Source of the DNA: AP-16 sp046727735
GTDB taxonomy: Bacteria > Pseudomonadota > Alphaproteobacteria > Rhizobiales > Xanthobacteraceae
NCBI GenBank assembly: GCA_046727735.1
Contig: JBKPDF010000017.1
Coordinates: 62,001 to 126,000 of the forward strand
DNA: 64,000 nucleotides
Direction: 5' to 3'
The notes under the pieces are model-generated. The model was not told the origin of the DNA, did no database searches, and worked only from the letters and a program-made list of their open reading frames with translations. The stretch's first letter is position 1, and every line of letters begins with the position of its first letter. A program made the position numbers and the translations under genes. Of this stretch, positions 43,079-51,573 are shown piece by piece.

Positions 43079-43197
43079 CGTCGTCCCAGCCGAGCGAGCG
43101 CTGCGAGCGAGAGCTGGGATCCATGACCACCGCATAAGCGGAGAGATCCGTGTTCATGGGTTCCGGCTCTCGCGCTGCGCTCTCGGCCGGAATGACG
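43079..43197. repeat. Palindromic element, family A copy 5
   Basis: CGTCGTCCCAGCC ... GCTGGGATCCATGACCACCG opposite CCGTGTTCATGGGTTCCGGC ... CGGCCGGAATGACG. It separates the importer ATPase gene from the SDR gene, on the same strand, and so may modulate the transcript between them. Confidence 0.8.
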
Positions 43198-43244
43198 GCC
43201 ATTGGATTTCCGGATGATCCCCACATCCGAGATGGTCTCCGCAT

Positions 43245-44342
43245 TCAGCGAATGGCGTCGCCGCTGTCGCGGTCGAAAAAATGCAGCCCGCGCGGATCGA
43301 GCGACATGCGCACCGGCGCGTGCGGCTCAAGCGTCGTCTCGGGATCGATGCGCGATGCGATCAGCGTGCGGCCGGCGGCGCGCACGCCGATGAGCAGCTC
43401 GGCGCCGAGCTGCTCGGTGACCTCGACGGTCGCGTCGAAGCCGGTGCCGTGCTCGGGTTTCGGCTCGCCGAGCCAGGTGTGCTCGGGACGCACGCCGAGC
43501 AGCAGCGCGCCGTTGCGCGCCCGGTTGCGCAGTGCCACGCGGTCGCTCGGCACCCGGATACGGAAATTCGGCGCGGCGGCGTAGAGCTCGCCGCCAACCT
43601 CCTCGAACGCGACTTCGAGGAAATTCATGGCCGGGGCGCCGATGAAGCCCGCGACGAACCGGTTGGCGGGTCTGTTGTAGATTTCGAGCGGCGTGCCGAC
43701 CTGCTGGATGCGGCCATCGCGCATCACCGCGACGCGGTCGCCGAGCGTCATCGCCTCGACCTGGTCGTGGGTGACGTAGATCGAGGTCACCGGGATGCGC
43801 TCGCGCAGGCGCTTGAGCTCGATGCGCATGTGGGCGCGCAGCTCCGCGTCGAGATTCGACAGCGGCTCGTCGAACAGAAACACCTGCGGATGGCGCACGA
43901 TGCAGCGCCCGAGCGCGACGCGCTGCTGCTGGCCCCCGGAGAGCTCGCGCGGCTTGCGTTTGAGCAGATTTCCGATGCCGAGAATCTCGGCAGCGCGGGC
44001 GATCTCCCGGCGGATCACATCCTCGCCGGCGCGGCGGTTGCGCAGCCCGAACGCCAGATTGTCGTAGACCGTCATGTGCTGGTAGAGCGCGTAATTCTGG
44101 AAAACCATGGCGATGTCGCGGTCCTTGGGCGGCAGCCGGTTCACCACCCGCTCGCCGATGCGGATCGTCCCCGCGGTCGCCTCTTCGAGGCCGGCAACGA
44201 GGCGGAGCGTCGTCGATTTGCCGCAGCCGGACGGGCCGACCAGCACCACGAATTCCTCGTCCTCGATCGTGAGATCGAGTTCGGTCACGGCCGGGACCGC
44301 GCCGTAGGATTTCTCGAGCCGCTCCAGGGCAACTTTCGCCAT
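43245..44342 (-). CDS. ABC importer ATPase (UgpC/MalK type)
   Basis: ATPase of a CUT1 carbohydrate importer, 365 aa. Walker A is GPSGCGKSTTLRL, the signature is LSGGQQQRVALGR, Walker B is VFLFDEPLSNLD, and the switch His is in YVTHDQVEAM. A C-terminal TOBE-like regulatory domain (about 245-365) includes LLGVRPEHTWLG, as in MalK. It lies 17 bp downstream of the second permease. It is the fourth gene of the operon that starts at 47462. Confidence 0.96.
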   Translation of the reverse strand: MAKVALERLEKSYGAVPAVTELDLTIEDEEFVVLVGPSGCGKSTTLRLVAGLEEATAGTIRIGERVVNRLPPKDRDIAMVFQNYALYQHMTVYDNLAFGLRNRRAGEDVIRREIARAAEILGIGNLLKRKPRELSGGQQQRVALGRCIVRHPQVFLFDEPLSNLDAELRAHMRIELKRLRERIPVTSIYVTHDQVEAMTLGDRVAVMRDGRIQQVGTPLEIYNRPANRFVAGFIGAPAMNFLEVAFEEVGGELYAAAPNFRIRVPSDRVALRNRARNGALLLGVRPEHTWLGEPKPEHGTGFDATVEVTEQLGAELLIGVRAAGRTLIASRIDPETTLEPHAPVRMSLDPRGLHFFDRDSGDAIR

Positions 44343-44359
44343 CGCCGCCGTCCGAAACT

Positions 44360-45214
44360 TCAGATGCGCAGCCCGCGGATCACGTAGCGCTGCGCGAACA
44401 GGGTCACCAGCACCGCAGGCCCCATGGCCAGCACCGCCATGGCGCTCATGAGATTCCACTGCGTGCCGAGCTCGGTCACGAATTGCGCCATGGTCACGGT
44501 GATCATCGCGGTGTTGTGGCCGGTGAGGATGAGCGCGAACAGGAACTCGTTCCAGGTGTAGAGCCAGGACAGGATCGCGAGCGCGGCGATCGCCGGCACC
44601 GCCGAGGGCAGCGCAACCCGCAGGAACGCGCCCCAGCGGCTGCAGCCGTCGATCAGCGCCGCGTATTCCATCGACGGATCGATGCCGTCGAAGAAGCCTT
44701 TCATGATCCAGGAGAAGAAGCAGATATGCACCGCGATGTGCGGCAGCAGGATGCCCAGATAGGTGTCATAGATGCCGAGATAATAGGCGACGAGATAGAG
44801 CGGCAACACCCAGGAGATGTAGGGCACGGTACGGAACAGATAGATGGTGCCGAACCAGGCGCGCGGGATCGGGCCGCCGAAGCGGGAGAGCATGTAGCCG
44901 CTGGTGATCGTGACGCCGAGCGAGAACAGTGTCGCGAGCGTCGCCAGCACGAAGCTGTTGAGAAAGGCATGCACCACTGCGGGCCGCGCGAACACTTCGA
45001 GGTAGTTCTGCAGCGTGAAGGCGGTGCCGCGGTAGATGTAATAGACCGCCCAGCCGGGGCGCAGCGAGGTGACGACGAGGATCACCACGGGACCCAGGAA
45101 CAGCAGGATCACGGCCGCGAGCGTCAGCACGACGAGCGCGGCACGGCCGCCGGGCGCGAGCACGCCGGCGATCGAGCGCCGGCCGGCCTGGTCGATCGCG
45201 GCCGCGGCCGTCAT
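44360..45214 (-). CDS. ABC sugar importer permease (MalG type)
   Basis: Inner-membrane permease of 284 aa, six helices. The coupling motif EYAALIDGCSRWGAFLRVAL (about 193-212) is the EAA loop of the MalG group. The start overlaps the stop of the first permease gene by 4 bp (ATGA). A long frame extends upstream but belongs to the neighbour's shadow. It forms the channel with the MalF-type partner. Confidence 0.94.
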   Translation of the reverse strand: MTAAAAIDQAGRRSIAGVLAPGGRAALVVLTLAAVILLFLGPVVILVVTSLRPGWAVYYIYRGTAFTLQNYLEVFARPAVVHAFLNSFVLATLATLFSLGVTITSGYMLSRFGGPIPRAWFGTIYLFRTVPYISWVLPLYLVAYYLGIYDTYLGILLPHIAVHICFFSWIMKGFFDGIDPSMEYAALIDGCSRWGAFLRVALPSAVPAIAALAILSWLYTWNEFLFALILTGHNTAMITVTMAQFVTELGTQWNLMSAMAVLAMGPAVLVTLFAQRYVIRGLRI

Positions 45215-46155
45215 CGCGACACGCTCGTCAGGCGGTCGATCGCCCGGTACATCGACCAGGCGACTACCAGGATGATGAGCGCGCCGATCATCGCCGCGGC
45301 CGAACCGCGGCCGAAATCGAGATTGAGGAAGGTCTCGACATAGGCGTAGATGCTGAACACCTCGGTCGAGCGTGCCGGGCCGCCGCCGGTCAGCACCCAG
45401 ACCTGATCGAAGGTGCGGAACGCGTCGATCGAGCGGATCAGCACGCATACCCCGATCACCGGACGCAGCATCGGCAACGTGATGTGGGTAAAGGTGCGCC
45501 AGCGGCCGGCGGCGTCGATCTGGGCCGCCTCGAACGGCTCGCGCGGCAGGCTTTTGAGCGCGGCGAGCAGGATCAGCGCGAACCACGGCGTCCAGATCCA
45601 CACGTCGGTGAAGATGACGATCGTGAAGCTCGGCCAGCGCTCGGCGAGCCAGGAGATCTGGCCGTACCCGACCCAGCGCAAAAACGCCGCCACGACCCCG
45701 AACTGATCGTTGAAGGTCCAGCGCATCGAAGTCGCGGCGATGACCGGCGCAATCATCTGCGGCAACAGGATCACGGTCTGCACCAGGCGGTGGCCGGGGA
45801 AGCTCCAATTGAGCAGATGCGCCAGCGCGAGCCCGAGCACGAGCGAGGTCGCGACGCTCGCGAACATCAGCAGGAACGTGTTGGGCAGCACGACCCACAG
45901 GAAAATGGGATCGTTCAGGATCGAGACGTAATGCTGCAGCCCGATCCAGGTCTCCTTGGGATTGTAGAGCTGCCAGTCGCGGAAGCTGGCGTTGGTGCCG
46001 ATCACGATCGGCACCACCTGGAACAGAACGAGCACCGCCGCCGCGGGCGCGATCAGGAGCAGCATGAAGCGCTCCTTCTCGCCGAGCGCGGCCGGACGGC
46101 GCGATCGAGCGCCGCCCGGTGCTGACGTCTCGGGCTCCCGCGCGGAACTTGCCAT
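45211..46155 (-). CDS. ABC sugar importer permease (MalF type)
   Basis: Inner-membrane permease of 314 aa. A polar 30-residue N-terminus precedes six helices, starting FMLLLIAPAAAVLVLFQVVP. The coupling loop is EPFEAAQIDAAGRWRTFTHI. It starts 5 bp after the binding-protein stop and overlaps the next permease by 4 bp. Confidence 0.94.
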   Translation of the reverse strand: MASSAREPETSAPGGARSRRPAALGEKERFMLLLIAPAAAVLVLFQVVPIVIGTNASFRDWQLYNPKETWIGLQHYVSILNDPIFLWVVLPNTFLLMFASVATSLVLGLALAHLLNWSFPGHRLVQTVILLPQMIAPVIAATSMRWTFNDQFGVVAAFLRWVGYGQISWLAERWPSFTIVIFTDVWIWTPWFALILLAALKSLPREPFEAAQIDAAGRWRTFTHITLPMLRPVIGVCVLIRSIDAFRTFDQVWVLTGGGPARSTEVFSIYAYVETFLNLDFGRGSAAAMIGALIILVVAWSMYRAIDRLTSVSR

Positions 46156-46160
46156 CCGGG

Positions 46161-47462
46161 CTACTGGCCGGCCGCCACCTCGTGCAACGTCTTGACGCCG
46201 TCCTTGAGCACCTGCGGGATCGCCTCGCGCGGCCCGGTCAGCGCCTTGATGGCGACGTCGGAATAGGCCTTATGCAGCTGCGGCCAGTAGGCGAAATAGT
46301 ACGCCGAGTGCACGTGCTCGTCGTCGAACACCGCATGCTGCAGCTTCTGGAACACCGGATTCTTCTGCTGCAGCACCTCGAACGCCTTGACGCTCGGCGG
46401 CGGGCCGCCGGTCTCGTTCCACATGCCGAGCTGGCCGTCGACGTCGGTCAGCATCGCGCCCAATATTTGTTTGGCGAGCTTCTGATGCTCGGGCGAGACC
46501 GCTTTGGGAATGGCCCAGCCCCAGATGTCGTCCCACGAGATCGGCTTGGTGCGCCGTGGCCCAAACGGGAATTTCGCCATGCCGACCTTGCCGGCTACGA
46601 GCGATTTGCTCTTGTTGTTGAAATCGCCCCAGAACGTCGAATCGGCAACGGTGAACGCCGCATCGCCCGCCTCGAAGATCGCGTTGGCCTCGTCGCGGCT
46701 GTAGGTCGTCATCGCCTCGGGGCTGATCTTGCTCTTGTGCAGCGCGTCCCACCAATATTCGACGATCTCCTGATGGCAGGGCTGATCGATGATCGGCGTC
46801 CAATTCTCGGCCGCCCATTCCTTCACAGTGCGCGCGTAGATCGGCTTGAGAATGTCGCACTGATTGTTCCACATGCTCCACCACAGGCTGAACCAGGTGT
46901 TGTTCATCGACATGCCGCCGACGTAGCCCCATTTGACCTTGCCGGCCTTCTGCAGCTTCTCGCCCACCTGCACGAGCTCGGCGAGCGTCTTCGGCACCTC
47001 GTTCTCGGCCAGCAGATCGGTGCGATAGAAGAACGTCCCCACGGTGTGCACCATCGGCACCACGGTCAGCTTGTGCTCGTCGTTCCAGAACGCGTCGAGC
47101 GGCTGTTTGGGGAAATCGCCGATGCCCGAAACATCGTCGGTGGTGACGAGATATTGCTTCCAGATCTGGCCCCAATCGTCGTTGTGCCAGACGATGTCGC
47201 ACTGCGGGCTGCCGGTGGCGAGAATCTGCGTCATCTTGGCGAGATAGATCGTATAGGAGATCGGGGTCGACGTGACGTTGATGCCAGCCTGCTTGGCCCA
47301 TTTGTCGATGATCTTGATGCTGGCCTCCATGATCGGATGGCCGTTGTGGCAGATGTTGAGCGTCTCCGCCGCGTGCGCCCTTTGCGTTCCCAGCGCAGCG
47401 CAGGACAGAACCGCTGCGCACGCGGCGAGCCGCGCGAGAGCGGTTGGTCGCCAGCTTTTCAT
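46161..47462 (-). CDS. ABC importer extracellular solute-binding protein (family 1)
   Basis: Periplasmic binding protein of 433 aa, first gene of the CUT1 operon. The signal peptide (LAACAAVLSCAALGTQRAHA) is cleaved near residue 31. The mature part begins with AETLNICHNGHPIMEASIKI and has sugar-binder features such as NDEHKLTVVPMVHTVGTFFY and an aromatic-rich SMNNTWFSLWWSMWNN patch likely to stack on a sugar or polyol ring. GGGAGGAATTC precedes the ATG. The substrate is undetermined. Confidence 0.93.
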   Translation of the reverse strand: MKSWRPTALARLAACAAVLSCAALGTQRAHAAETLNICHNGHPIMEASIKIIDKWAKQAGINVTSTPISYTIYLAKMTQILATGSPQCDIVWHNDDWGQIWKQYLVTTDDVSGIGDFPKQPLDAFWNDEHKLTVVPMVHTVGTFFYRTDLLAENEVPKTLAELVQVGEKLQKAGKVKWGYVGGMSMNNTWFSLWWSMWNNQCDILKPIYARTVKEWAAENWTPIIDQPCHQEIVEYWWDALHKSKISPEAMTTYSRDEANAIFEAGDAAFTVADSTFWGDFNNKSKSLVAGKVGMAKFPFGPRRTKPISWDDIWGWAIPKAVSPEHQKLAKQILGAMLTDVDGQLGMWNETGGPPPSVKAFEVLQQKNPVFQKLQHAVFDDEHVHSAYYFAYWPQLHKAYSDVAIKALTGPREAIPQVLKDGVKTLHEVAAGQ

Positions 47463-47708
47463 GAATTCCTCCCCGACCGGTCTTCTGGCGCATTGCTTCT
47501 GCGCCTCGAGAGCGGGCCGGAGCATACTCTGACGATGGCGGCCTGGGAACCGCGATTTGCATGGCCGCGCTCCGCTGTGAAAGTGCGGCGTCCTGATCCA
47601 AGCATGAACAATCGGCCGTCGCGTCGGCGCCGCATTTCCATCCGATTCCGATTCCATAGATTGCGCTCGATTGACGTCGCTCGCCCAAAAAGTTCGAAGG
47701 GGAATTCC

Positions 47709-48230
47709 ATGAAACGTACGCTCATCTGTGCACTCGCTTGTGCCGCGGTCGCCGGCTCTAGCGCACCGGCTGCGAGCCAGTCCCGCGTCCAGGCCGGCAT
47801 TCTCGAATGTCGCGGGGCCCCGAGCGCGAGCTATCTGGTCGGCTCGGTTCATCCGCTGCGATGCTGGTTCAGATCGGACTACGGGGCGCGTTACCCCTAT
47901 TACGGGCTGGTGCGGCGGTTCGGGCTCGACGTCGGCTTCACGCAGCAATCGGCGCTGGGCTGGGCGGTGTTCGCGCCGACGCGCCGGATCGGCCCCGGCG
48001 ATCTTTCCGGGAACTACGCCGGCGTCACCGCCGGCGCCGCCATCGTCATCGGCGGCAACGCCAATGCGCTGGTGGGCGGTTCCGACAACTCTTTCGCACT
48101 GCAGCCGCTGAGTTTCGAGGGACAGACCGGACTCAATGTTGCGGTCGGCGTCGCCAGTCTCGAATTGCGCCCAGCGGGGGCCGTTCCGCATTCGGTGCGA
48201 AGGCACCACCGCAGGCACGCGCATCGATAG
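47709..48230 (+). CDS. DUF992-family exported protein
   Basis: A 173-aa protein with a signal peptide (LICALACAAVAGSSAPAASQ). Its DUF992-type core runs from QAGILECRG and HPLRCWFRSD to AGVTAGAAIVIGGNANALVG and VGVASLELRP. It is a soluble periplasmic or envelope protein of unknown function, widespread in Rhizobiales. AAGGGG upstream of the ATG supports the start. The tail is His/Arg-rich. It is divergent from the ABC operon and upstream of the MHS transporter. Confidence 0.88.
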   Translation: MKRTLICALACAAVAGSSAPAASQSRVQAGILECRGAPSASYLVGSVHPLRCWFRSDYGARYPYYGLVRRFGLDVGFTQQSALGWAVFAPTRRIGPGDLSGNYAGVTAGAAIVIGGNANALVGGSDNSFALQPLSFEGQTGLNVAVGVASLELRPAGAVPHSVRRHHRRHAHR

Positions 48231-48418
48231 CCGAGCGGTATCTTTACGGCGGACGCGGGTTCCCTCGCCGCTGCGATCATCGCATCGTCTTCGCAGCGCG
48301 ATCGCTGATCTCTCCGCCGTTCGATCGCAGCGGAGCCGAGCATCGCTCGCTTGCCGGCTTCTCGGCGGCCGGTCTAGCATCGGCCGCAACAACCAAGCGG
48401 AAGCGGCGGAGCGAAACC

Positions 48419-49762
48419 ATGACAGCCGAAGCAGGCGGCGCGGCCGTGCGGGATCGGTCCGCGCTCGGCCGCGTCATGCTGGCGTCCGCGATCGGCTCCG
48501 CGCTCGAATGGTACGATTTCTTCATTTACGGCACCGCCGCCGCGTTGGTGTTCAACGAGCTGTTCTTCCCCAAGCTAGACCCGCGCATGGGCACGCTTGC
48601 GGCGTTCGCGACGTTCGGCGTCGGCTTCTTCGCCCGGCCGTTCGGCGGTCTCGTATTCGGGCATTTCGGCGACCGGCTGGGCCGCAAGCCGATGCTGGTC
48701 GTGACGCTGCTGCTGGTCGGGGTCGCCACCTTCCTGATCGGGCTCGTCCCGAGCTATGCCACGATCGGCATCGGCGCGCCGGTGCTGCTCGTCATCCTGC
48801 GGCTGCTGCAGGGCTTCGGGGCCGGCGCGGAATACGGCGGCGCGGTGATCTTCGCGGTCGAATACGCGCCCGATGGCAAGCGCGGCCTGTTCGGCAGCTG
48901 GGCTCCGATCGGGGTGACGCTCGGCAACCTGATGGCCGCCGGGGTGTTCGCCGTCGTCACACTGCTGCCCAAGGAAGATTTCCTCTCGTGGGGCTGGCGC
49001 GTGCCCTTCCTGCTCAGCGCGGTTCTGGTCGCGCTCGGCCTTTACATCCGGGTCAGCGTCGCGGAAACCCCGGTGTTCGCCGACGTCGCCGAACGCAGGA
49101 AGCCGCTGCGCGCGCCGGTGCTCGACGCCATCCGCCGACATCCGCGCAGTTTTTTGGTCGTGATCGGCTCGCGCATGGCCGAGAACGGGCTGGGGTATCT
49201 GTTCCCGGTGTTCGGATTGAACTACGTGGTCCAGCAGCTGCAGCTGCCGAGGAGCGAAGCGCTGTTCGGCGTCATCCTCTCGCAATTCCTGTCGCTCGCG
49301 ACGATCCCGCTGTTCTCGGCCCTGTCCGACCGGGTGGGACGACGTCCGGTCTATCTCGGCGCGGCGCTGTTTTCGGCCGCCTGGGCGTTCCCGTTCTTCC
49401 TGTTGTGCGAGACCAAGCAGGCATCGCTGATCTGGCTCGCCTTCATCGGCGCGAGCGCGATCGGCGTCTCGGGCATGTTCGGGCCGCAAGCGGCGTATTA
49501 TTCCGAGCTGTTCGGCCCGCGCGTGCGCTATGGCGGATTCGCGTTCGCGCGGGAGCTCGGCTCGATTCTTGCCGGCGGCCCCGCGCCGTTCCTGGCCGCA
49601 TGGCTGCTCGCCGAAGCCGGCGGCAGGCCGTGGTGGGTTGCCGTCTACATCATCGTGCTATCGCTGATCACCGCCGCGTCGGTGATCATCGGGCCGGAGA
49701 CGCACCGCGGCGACATTTCCTCGGAGCATCCGGACGATGTCGCGCGCCCGGCGCCGGCATAG
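48419..49762 (+). CDS. MFS transporter, metabolite:H+ symporter (MHS) family
   Basis: Twelve-helix proton symporter of 447 aa. The first helix SALEWYDFFIYGTAAALVF is the MHS signature, and the inter-helix motif GHFGDRLGRKPMLV sits between helices 2 and 3. RLLQGFGAGAEYGGAV follows in helix 4. Family members carry citrate, alpha-ketoglutarate, shikimate, proline/betaine and similar solutes; the substrate here cannot be read. GGCGGAG upstream of the ATG supports the start. Confidence 0.94.
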   Translation: MTAEAGGAAVRDRSALGRVMLASAIGSALEWYDFFIYGTAAALVFNELFFPKLDPRMGTLAAFATFGVGFFARPFGGLVFGHFGDRLGRKPMLVVTLLLVGVATFLIGLVPSYATIGIGAPVLLVILRLLQGFGAGAEYGGAVIFAVEYAPDGKRGLFGSWAPIGVTLGNLMAAGVFAVVTLLPKEDFLSWGWRVPFLLSAVLVALGLYIRVSVAETPVFADVAERRKPLRAPVLDAIRRHPRSFLVVIGSRMAENGLGYLFPVFGLNYVVQQLQLPRSEALFGVILSQFLSLATIPLFSALSDRVGRRPVYLGAALFSAAWAFPFFLLCETKQASLIWLAFIGASAIGVSGMFGPQAAYYSELFGPRVRYGGFAFARELGSILAGGPAPFLAAWLLAEAGGRPWWVAVYIIVLSLITAASVIIGPETHRGDISSEHPDDVARPAPA

Positions 49763-49804
49763 CGGTGAGGGCGCGTATCAGATTCGAGAGGCTGGCTTAG
49801 CCTG

Positions 49805-49915
49805 CTCCCTCTCCGATTGGAGAGGGGTGAGAAGTTTTGATCCGTCGATCCCTCGATCGCTCGTGACCCCCTCACCCCAACCCTCTCCCCCATGGGGAGA
49901 GGGAGTTCGCCGAGT
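49805..49915. repeat. Palindromic intergenic element, family B copy 3
   Basis: Two hairpins: CTCCCTCTCCGATTGGAGAG (from 49805), and AACCCTCTCCCCCATGGGGA with GAGGGAG (to about 49915). It lies between the convergent MHS transporter and PhyH-like genes. Confidence 0.7.
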
Positions 49916-49950
49916 CTGTGGCTCCTGAGACGGACCGAAACTCGCGACCG

Positions 49951-50841
49951 CTATTGCGCGGCGCTGACGAAGAAGCGCTTGGCGGCAGCACGCTGGTTCT
50001 CGTAAATCGAGCCCTGGAACGGCGCCGGCGGCAGCGGTACTCGCACCGGAACGTTCGTCAGGCGCGGCTCGATCGTCGCGCTTCCCAGCACGATCCGGCC
50101 GTTGAACTCCTCGAAATTCGCGACCCCCATCAGCGGCCAGGCGTCGGCCGCCGCATATTCGTGCAACAGCAGCCGGCGCGGCTTCGACGAAGTGTTGAGC
50201 GCCGAGCCGTGTACGAGGCGGGCGTGGTGGATCGTCATCGATCCGGCCTTGCCGGTGAGCGGCACGGCTTTCGAGTAGTCGAGGCCCTTCAGCTCCGGAT
50301 CCATCGCGCCGGCGAAATAACCGTCGGCATGGTGATCGTAGACCGGACCTCGATGGGTGCCGGGCACGACGAGCAGCGGCCCGTTCTGCATGTCGCAGTC
50401 GTCGAGATAGAGCCCGGTCGCGAGCACGTCGTCGTTGGTGTGCGGGTAGAATGCCCAGTCCTGGTGCCATTCGACCGGGGCTCCATAGCCGGCCGATTTC
50501 ATGTTGAGCTTGGCGCCGTGCAGGCGGATGTTGTCGCCGATGAGCTGCGCCAAAATTCCGGTGATCCGCGGGCTGCGGGTGAGCTCGGCGAAGAACGGGA
50601 AGTGCTTGTGCGGGGTCTTGATGCGCCGCACGCGGGGCCGCTCGGGTGTATGGGATTCCTCGAGATCGTAGACCTCGGTATGCGTCGTCACCTTTCGGGC
50701 GTCAGCCACGATCGCATCGACCGTCCGCCGGATCTCGGCCAGCAGCTCCACATCGAGCACGTCCGGCGCGACCACGTATCCGAGCTCGCGGTATTGCTCG
50801 ACCTGGGCTTTCGTCAGCTTCGGCTGCGTTTTCGTCAGCAT
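49951..50841 (-). CDS. Phytanoyl-CoA dioxygenase (PhyH)-like Fe(II)/2-oxoglutarate oxygenase
   Basis: Non-haem iron oxygenase of 296 aa. The iron facial triad is visible as HQD in VEWHQDWAFYPHTND (near 140) and a distal His in HHARLVHGSALNTS, followed by the Arg of KPRRLLLHEY for 2-oxoglutarate. The start at 50841 (MLTKTQPKLTKAQVEQYREL) has GAGG four bases upstream; the frame runs 14 codons further without support. The substrate is unknown, and homologues hydroxylate small hydrophobic or amino-acid-type molecules. Confidence 0.9.
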   Translation of the reverse strand: MLTKTQPKLTKAQVEQYRELGYVVAPDVLDVELLAEIRRTVDAIVADARKVTTHTEVYDLEESHTPERPRVRRIKTPHKHFPFFAELTRSPRITGILAQLIGDNIRLHGAKLNMKSAGYGAPVEWHQDWAFYPHTNDDVLATGLYLDDCDMQNGPLLVVPGTHRGPVYDHHADGYFAGAMDPELKGLDYSKAVPLTGKAGSMTIHHARLVHGSALNTSSKPRRLLLHEYAAADAWPLMGVANFEEFNGRIVLGSATIEPRLTNVPVRVPLPPAPFQGSIYENQRAAAKRFFVSAAQ

Positions 50842-50946
50842 GTTTCCTCGCCATGGGAGTCTTTTCGGCGCGAAGCTCCGCACCGTTTGTCGTTCCGGTA
50901 AATATAATGGCCGTGTCGCGCGCGGGCAATTAGTCAGGCCAGTTCC

Positions 50947-51573
50947 TCACCCCGACACCGCGAATTTCACTGCGAACAACGCCGCCAGCACGATCACGGC
51001 GGCCGAGAGCTGGGAGAAGCGGCCGGCCAACAGCTTCGCCAGCACGTAGGTGATGAAGCCGAGGCCGATGCCGGTCGCGATCGAATAGGTGAGCGGCATC
51101 GTCACGGCGGCGATGACGGCCGGCGCGGATTCGGTGATGTCGTCCCAGTCGATCTCGGCGAGGCCGCGCGCCATGATGCAAGCGACATAGAGCAGCGCCG
51201 CGGCCGACGCATAGGCCGGGATCATGCCGGCGAGCGGCGCGAAGAACAGCGCGAGCAGGAAGCAGATCGCGACGACGACCGCGGTCAGCCCGGTGCGGCC
51301 GCCGGCCGCGACGCCCGCCGCGCTCTCGATGTAGCTCGTCGTCGTCGACGTGCCGATCAGCGAGCCGAAGATCGCCGCGAAGCTGTCGGAGATCAGCGCC
51401 TGCTTCATGCGCGCGAGCTTGCCGTCGCGCATCAACCCGGTGACGCCGATCAGGGTTCCGGCATTGTCGAACACGTCGACGAACAGGATGCTGAACACGA
51501 CGATCACGAAGGTGAGCTCGGTCGCGCGCGAGAAATCGAGTTGCAACAGGGTGGGCGCGAGCGAGGGATTTTC
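50947..51573 (-). pseudogene. NCS2-type (AzgA-like) purine permease, C-terminal half only
   Basis: Encodes about 209 residues that match the second half of adenine/guanine-hypoxanthine permeases. NPSLAPTLLQLDF, FSILFVDVFDNAGTLIGVTG, then SFAAIFGSLIGTSTTTSYIE and ESAAGVAAGGRTGLTAVVVA are clear. Such proteins are normally about 430 aa, so the N-terminal half is absent. Similarity begins exactly at the stop codon of the GT39 gene, and no ATG or GTG with a ribosome-binding site opens the frame; only TTG at 51546 is available. This looks like a deletion junction. Confidence 0.75.
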
